In this document: positions 8,000 to 10,758 of the stretch, piece by piece
Layout: the number at the start of each line of letters is the position of its first letter
Numbering within the stretch: the stretch's first letter is position 1
Source: Legionella genomosp. 1
GTDB lineage: Bacteria > Pseudomonadota > Gammaproteobacteria > Legionellales > Legionellaceae
NCBI GenBank assembly: GCA_945901145.1
Contig: CAMDJY010000027.1
Coordinates: 1 to 10,758, forward strand
Direction of reading: 5' to 3'
DNA: 10,758 nucleotides
The notes under the pieces: model-generated
Database searches by the model: none
What the model was told of the DNA's origin: nothing
The model's input: only the letters and a program-made list of their open reading frames with translations
Made by a program: the position numbers and the translations under genes

Positions 8000-8830
8000 T
8001 TAATGACAGGCCCATTGTTGCCATATTGGCTTGCACTGCCTAGGTAACGCAGATTGCTGTCCGAGACCAATCCGAGAGATTGAATCCCCATGATAATCCG
8101 AACCACTAGATGCCAACAATTCAAATCGATGACACAAATCCGCAGTGTATTGAATTTCATCTGCAGTCATTAAACCTGATACGACTTCTATCCCCGAGCC
8201 TCCCGCTTCTTTAAAGGCACTGATTAATGCCTGAAGCTTCGTGCGGGTGAGCTTATATTTCAATGGATGCGCAACAACAGACTGTCCACCTGCTTTATCG
8301 ATCACATGAACGACATCGGCTAAGCTCAACCATTCTGTAGGAATATAAGCAGATTTTCCACGTGCAAGAAATCTTTTAAACGCTTGCTTTCTGTCGATAA
8401 CCACGCCAGACTCAACCAGAGCGTCGGCATAATGAGAACGGCCAATTCGTTGATGACCAGCAAAATCACATGCTTTTTGATAGATGTTCGGTAAGCCCAA
8501 GCGAACGAAACAATCACCAATGGCTTGTGCGCGTTTCATCCGACTGACTTCTTGCAGTTTAATGGCATTCTGGATCATTTCATGTTCTGGATTGATATTC
8601 AAACCAATGATATGAATATCATGTAATTTCCAACGTGCACTGAATTCAATCCCATTGATAATTCGAATAGACTGACCGCGCGCTGCTTGATGCAAATCAA
8701 TTAAACCATCAGTGGTATCATGATCCGTCAACGCGAGCATGCTTACATAAGCCGCCATTGCCTTTGCAAGCAATGCTTCTGGACTCAGTAAACCATCGGA
8801 AAAAAAACTATGACAGTGCAAATCAACCAT
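8000..8830 (-). CDS. rnm: PHP-domain 5'-3' exoribonuclease Rnm (RNase AM, YciV)
   Basis: Rnm of E. coli trims the 5' ends of 5S, 16S and 23S rRNA, and the same enzyme dephosphorylates 3',5'-nucleoside bisphosphates. From the ATG at 8830 the product has 276 residues (E. coli about 293). PHP metal ligands are visible: H5 and H7 in LHCHSFFSDG, D36/H37/D38 in LTDHDTTDG, E62, H73 in DIHIIGLN, H188 in VAHP, and D245/H247 in GSDYH. The open frame runs on to an ATG at 8917, giving 29 more residues, but those codons cover a good promoter and A-tract, and the family normally starts close to the first PHP motif. I therefore choose 8830. No clear Shine-Dalgarno sequence precedes it. It is the first gene of the leftward operon. 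Confidence 0.88.
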   Translation of the reverse strand: MVDLHCHSFFSDGLLSPEALLAKAMAAYVSMLALTDHDTTDGLIDLHQAARGQSIRIINGIEFSARWKLHDIHIIGLNINPEHEMIQNAIKLQEVSRMKRAQAIGDCFVRLGLPNIYQKACDFAGHQRIGRSHYADALVESGVVIDRKQAFKRFLARGKSAYIPTEWLSLADVVHVIDKAGGQSVVAHPLKYKLTRTKLQALISAFKEAGGSGIEVVSGLMTADEIQYTADLCHRFELLASSGSDYHGDSISRIGLGQQSALPRQCKPIWQQWACH

Positions 8831-8860
8831 GATGGTATGAATAAGAATATGAATAATCGC

Positions 8861-8903
8861 AGTATAACGCATATCGATAAAAGTTAAGATCATTTTTTTT
8901 TTA
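8861..8903 (-). promoter_or_regulatory. Promoter of the rnm-yciO-trpS-rluB-rlmD-relA operon
   Basis: On the minus strand, TTAACT (8883-8888) and TATACT (8861-8866) are 16 bases apart. A run of ten A residues (8894-8903) lies just upstream of the -35 element, like an UP element. Transcription would begin near 8854, leaving about 24 bases before the rnm ATG at 8830. Sequence match only. Confidence 0.6.
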
Positions 8904-8950
8904 AAATCAGTTCTCATAATCGCTTTCTGTTTGCTAATATGAACATAGGG

Positions 8951-8979
8951 TTACTTATTTCATCGAATCTTGTTATAGG
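8951..8979 (+). promoter_or_regulatory. Promoter of the small secreted-protein gene
   Basis: TTACTT (8951-8956) and TATAGG (8974-8979) are 17 bases apart, and TG one base before the -10 element (8971-8972) makes it an extended -10. The start would fall near 8986, within or beside the palindrome CCTAGG (8985-8990), about 38 bases before the ATG. It is divergent from the rnm promoter. Confidence 0.5.
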
Positions 8980-9010
8980 TAAATCCTAGGTTTGCCCTCT
9001 AAACGTCTAC

Positions 9011-9015
9011 AAGGA
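9011..9015 (+). promoter_or_regulatory. Ribosome binding site of the small secreted-protein gene
   Basis: AAGGA lies eight bases before the ATG at 9024. It is one of the better Shine-Dalgarno matches in the window and supports this short frame as a real gene. Confidence 0.7.
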
Positions 9016-9023
9016 AAGTAACC

Positions 9024-9257
9024 ATGAAAAAAACATATTTAGCAGTTGCTGCGTTATTAACCGCGTTATCATCTATTGTCATCGCGCCTATTGCTTATGC
9101 TGATAATGATGAAAGCACAGACATCCAAGCTGGTAGCATGGATAGTACTGGCAGCGTTGGTAGCACTGGCAACGTTGGTAGTACTGGCAGTACTGGCAAT
9201 ACTGGCAGCATGGACAATAGTGGCAGCATGGACAATAATAGCGATTCAGGTAGCTAA
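9024..9257 (+). CDS. Small secreted Gly/Ser/Asn-rich repeat protein, function unknown
   Basis: I do not recognise this 77-residue protein. It begins with a textbook signal peptide: MKK, a hydrophobic core, then AYA before D27, a likely signal peptidase I site. The mature part would be about 51 residues, acidic at first (DNDESTD) and then made of triplets such as GST, GNV, GSM and DNS from residue 37 to the end. It has no cysteine, no aromatic residue and no proline in the mature part, so it is probably unstructured. A good ribosome binding site, an extended -10 promoter and a strong terminator frame it as a single-gene transcript, so it is very likely expressed. Gly at every third position recalls collagen, but the absence of proline makes a triple helix unlikely. 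A surface, matrix or stress role is possible but unsupported. The cysteine-rich frame on the opposite strand is a by-product of the repeat. Confidence 0.8.
   Translation: MKKTYLAVAALLTALSSIVIAPIAYADNDESTDIQAGSMDSTGSVGSTGNVGSTGSTGNTGSMDNSGSMDNNSDSGS
9132..9254 (+). repeat. Degenerate 9-base tandem repeat coding Gly-Ser/Asn-X triplets
   Basis: About thirteen 9-base units of the form GGY-ARY-NNN follow each other in frame, with a few GAY replacing the glycine codon. The last part holds an exact 15-base duplication, GGCAGCATGGACAAT at 9204-9218 and 9222-9236. Such a tract can gain or lose units by slippage without a frameshift. Confidence 0.8.
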
Positions 9258-9261
9258 TATT

Positions 9262-9289
9262 AAAAAGCGCACCGATGTGCGCTTTTTTT
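9262..9289 (+). terminator. Rho-independent terminator after the small secreted-protein gene
   Basis: The nine-base arm AAAGCGCAC (9264-9272), loop CGAT and arm GTGCGCTTT (9277-9285) form a perfect stem, with T residues running on to 9289. A-residues on the left side make it potentially active in both directions. It ends 19 bases before the ybeY ATG. Confidence 0.9.
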
Positions 9290-9308
9290 CTATCATATCC
9301 AAAACAAT

Positions 9309-9785
9309 ATGAACGATTACATTGATATTCAACACGCATGTACAATAGACATCCCAATCGCCAATCAAACCCTGATACAATGGGTTAATATGACCTTACC
9401 TCCGGAACATGCAACCACTGAATTAACGATACGTTTTGTAGATAAAGAAGAAATCACAACGCTCAATCATCTCTACCGAAAGCTTAATAAACCAACAAAT
9501 GTGCTCGCTTTTCCTTCTACACTTCCAGAAATGATTATGAATGCGCATCCTTTTCTAGGTGACATCATTATTTGCCCTGAGATTCTTAATGAAGAAAGCC
9601 TTGAACTTAAAATTCCTTTAATCGCTCATTGGGCCCACATTGTTATTCATGGCGTACTGCATTTGCTCGGACATGATCACTATGAAGTTGAAGAAACCAC
9701 AAAAATGCAAACTATTGAAATAAAATTGCTCCATGAGCTTGGTTTTGATAATCCATACCAATCAGAGGAAGAAAACCTTGAGTAA
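9309..9785 (+). CDS. ybeY: Endoribonuclease YbeY (rRNA maturation factor)
   Basis: YbeY is a zinc metalloendoribonuclease needed for 16S rRNA 3'-end maturation and 70S ribosome quality control. The 158 residues contain the signature HGVLHLLGHDH with zinc ligands H114, H118 and H124, the same numbers as in E. coli. R57, in LYRKLNKPTNVLAF, corresponds to the conserved catalytic-site arginine. The ATG at 9309 gives the normal family length. No Shine-Dalgarno sequence precedes it, and a strong terminator ends 19 bases upstream, so its expression needs either read-through or a very close promoter (TATCAT at 9291-9296 is a weak -10 candidate). The usual upstream partner ybeZ is not here. It overlaps the proposed corC start by eight bases. 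Confidence 0.95.
   Translation: MNDYIDIQHACTIDIPIANQTLIQWVNMTLPPEHATTELTIRFVDKEEITTLNHLYRKLNKPTNVLAFPSTLPEMIMNAHPFLGDIIICPEILNEESLELKIPLIAHWAHIVIHGVLHLLGHDHYEVEETTKMQTIEIKLLHELGFDNPYQSEEENLE
9764..9769 (+). promoter_or_regulatory. Ribosome binding site that fixes the corC start
   Basis: AGAGGA inside the end of ybeY lies eight bases before the TTG at 9778. The in-frame ATG at 9733 has no comparable site, so this motif decides the start. Confidence 0.7.
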
Positions 9786-10623
9786 AAAATACGATGTCTT
9801 TTCTTGGTTAAAAAGATGGAAACACTTGATTCACAGTGAACCTAAAAATACAGATGATCTGTTCCAAGTTTTGCGCAATGCTCAAAATCAAACGCTCATT
9901 AATACCGAAACTCTGGCGATGCTTGAAGGTGTTATTCTATTTGCGCATATGAAGGTCAGGGATATTATGCTACCCAAAAATCAAATCATTTGGATTGCAA
10001 GCAATAGTTCTTTTGATGAGATTTTAAAAACTGTCACCCATTCAGGACACTCACGTTTTCCGATTATGGGGGATGACACAGATGATGTTGTTGGCATTCT
10101 TCATGCCAAAGACTTACTCCGTTTTGCAGGCTCAAATTTAGCGCATTTTGATTTACTTGATATTGTTCGTAAGCCCACGGTTGTACCAGAAAGCAAACGC
10201 ATTGATTTATTACTCAGTGAGTTTCGTTTAAATCGAAACCATATGGCCATTGTTGTTGATGAATATGGTGCAGTTTCTGGTTTTGTGACACTTGAAGATA
10301 TTATCGAGCAAATTATTGGTGATATTGCTGATGAATTTGATATCGATGAAGAAGCGCATATAAAATCTCACAAAGAACATTGCTATATTTTAAAAGCACA
10401 TACGCCTATTGAAGACTTTAATGAACGTTTATCAGCAAGTTTTAGTCATAACGATTACGATACCATCGGTGGTATTGTCATGGCTGCATTTAAACATTTA
10501 CCAAAGCGAGGTGAACAAATCACAATCAACGGATTTCTATTTAAAATTCTTCATGCTGATGCACGTCGTATTAAATTACTCGAATGCATTGATCAGCGTC
10601 ATGCAAATCAAAATGATCCATAA
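9778..10623 (+). CDS. corC: CorC/YbeX, CBS-domain magnesium/cobalt efflux-associated protein
   Basis: The 281-residue product aligns well with E. coli CorC (YbeX), a cytoplasmic protein linked to Mg2+/Co2+ efflux and genetically to ribosome and YbeY function. After a short N-terminal region (EPKNTDDLFQVLRNA, LEGVILFAHMKVRDIMLP) come two CBS domains (about 62-120 and 127-185). These include the signatures SRFPIMGDD, VPESKRIDLLLSEF and HMAIVVDEYGAVSGFVTLEDI. A CorC_HlyC domain (about 200-275, with DYDTIGGIVMAAF and LPKRGE) completes the protein. There are no membrane helices, which separates it from CNNM/CorB types. I start it at TTG 9778 because of the Shine-Dalgarno match and because the result fits CorC better; an ATG at 9733 would add 15 unlike residues. 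It overlaps ybeY by eight bases. The usual next gene lnt is replaced by a response regulator. Confidence 0.93.
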   Translation: MSKKYDVFSWLKRWKHLIHSEPKNTDDLFQVLRNAQNQTLINTETLAMLEGVILFAHMKVRDIMLPKNQIIWIASNSSFDEILKTVTHSGHSRFPIMGDDTDDVVGILHAKDLLRFAGSNLAHFDLLDIVRKPTVVPESKRIDLLLSEFRLNRNHMAIVVDEYGAVSGFVTLEDIIEQIIGDIADEFDIDEEAHIKSHKEHCYILKAHTPIEDFNERLSASFSHNDYDTIGGIVMAAFKHLPKRGEQITINGFLFKILHADARRIKLLECIDQRHANQNDP

Positions 10624-10635
10624 GGCTTAATTACA

Positions 10636-10758
10636 ATGAATAAACAAGTTTTGGTGATTGATAGCGATGACATTCTTCAATCGCAATTAAAACATTATTT
10701 ATCTTTAGAAGGCTTTGCAGTTCGCTCAGCCGAAGATGGTGAGCATGGATTAAAAATA
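10636..10758 (+). CDS. Response regulator, receiver domain N-terminus (partial)
   Basis: The first 41 codons are present and the frame is open at the window edge. The start MNKQVLVIDSDDILQSQLKH, then LSLEGFAV and a DGEHGL block, is typical of a receiver domain of the OmpR/CpxR type (beta-1, alpha-1, beta-2). The phosphoacceptor aspartate and the output domain lie beyond the window, so the subfamily is open. The usual acidic pair after beta-1 reads D9-S10 here, followed by D11-D12. AAGG lies about ten bases before the ATG, and the gene begins 12 bases after the corC stop, so it may be cotranscribed. A sensor kinase is probably downstream, but that cannot be seen. Confidence 0.82.
   Translation, partial: MNKQVLVIDSDDILQSQLKHYLSLEGFAVRSAEDGEHGLKI

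Noticed and set aside
8985..8990. CCTAGG palindrome near the predicted start of the small gene, possible operator
   Set aside because: Six bases with only partial flanking symmetry are too little to call a binding site.
9076..9312. Plus-strand hydrophobic frame inside the small secreted-protein gene
   Set aside because: It is a shifted reading of the same repeat, runs through the terminator, and lacks its own ribosome binding site.
9088..9357. Minus-strand frame rich in Cys-Gln-Tyr (CPCC, CQYCQY patterns)
   Set aside because: The cysteine pattern is the mirror of the Gly-Ser repeat codons on the plus strand; it runs through the terminator and has no ribosome binding site.

Overview
This window reads as a contiguous, intact piece of chromosome from an AT-rich gammaproteobacterium. 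The protein set (RelA with a decayed hydrolase domain next to RlmD, YciO and Rnm close to their E. coli counterparts, DsbD, a YbeY-CorC pair) points to that class. The base composition and the mixed gene order would fit a Legionellales or Coxiella-like lineage, but that placement is only a guess. I see no transposase, integrase, CRISPR array, tRNA or rRNA gene and no obviously broken gene.

Layout. (1) 1-1737, rightward: the last codons of rsmB (16S rRNA m5C methyltransferase), then dsbD (thiol:disulfide reductant transporter). (2) 1738-1857: a 120-base convergent gap with no convincing terminator. (3) 1858-8830, leftward: a compact probable operon, in transcription order rnm, yciO, trpS, rluB, rlmD, relA. 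Its junctions are 18, 16, -1, 12 and -8 bases. A good promoter with an upstream A-tract lies at 8861-8903 and implies that rnm starts at 8830, not at the upstream ATG codons of the longer open frame. (4) 8831-9023: divergent promoter region. (5) 9024-9257, rightward: an unrecognised 77-residue secreted protein with Gly-Ser/Asn-X triplet repeats, followed by a strong intrinsic terminator at 9262-9289. (6) 9309-10758, rightward: ybeY, corC (best start a TTG overlapping ybeY) and the first 41 codons of a response regulator cut by the window edge.

How the genes work together. Much of the window concerns ribosome maturation and its surveillance. RsmB and RlmD methylate rRNA, RluB makes pseudouridine in 23S rRNA, Rnm trims rRNA 5' ends and YbeY acts on the 16S 3' end. 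TrpRS charges tRNA, and RelA senses uncharged tRNA on the ribosome. DsbD, CorC and the small secreted protein belong to the envelope or ion homeostasis. I see no unmistakable new multi-gene system. The items most worth a second look are the repeat-rich secreted protein, the Fe-S-type cysteine motif plus insertion in TrpRS, the apparent absence of scpA-scpB between trpS and rluB, the terminator pressed against ybeY, and the altered acidic pocket of the response regulator.
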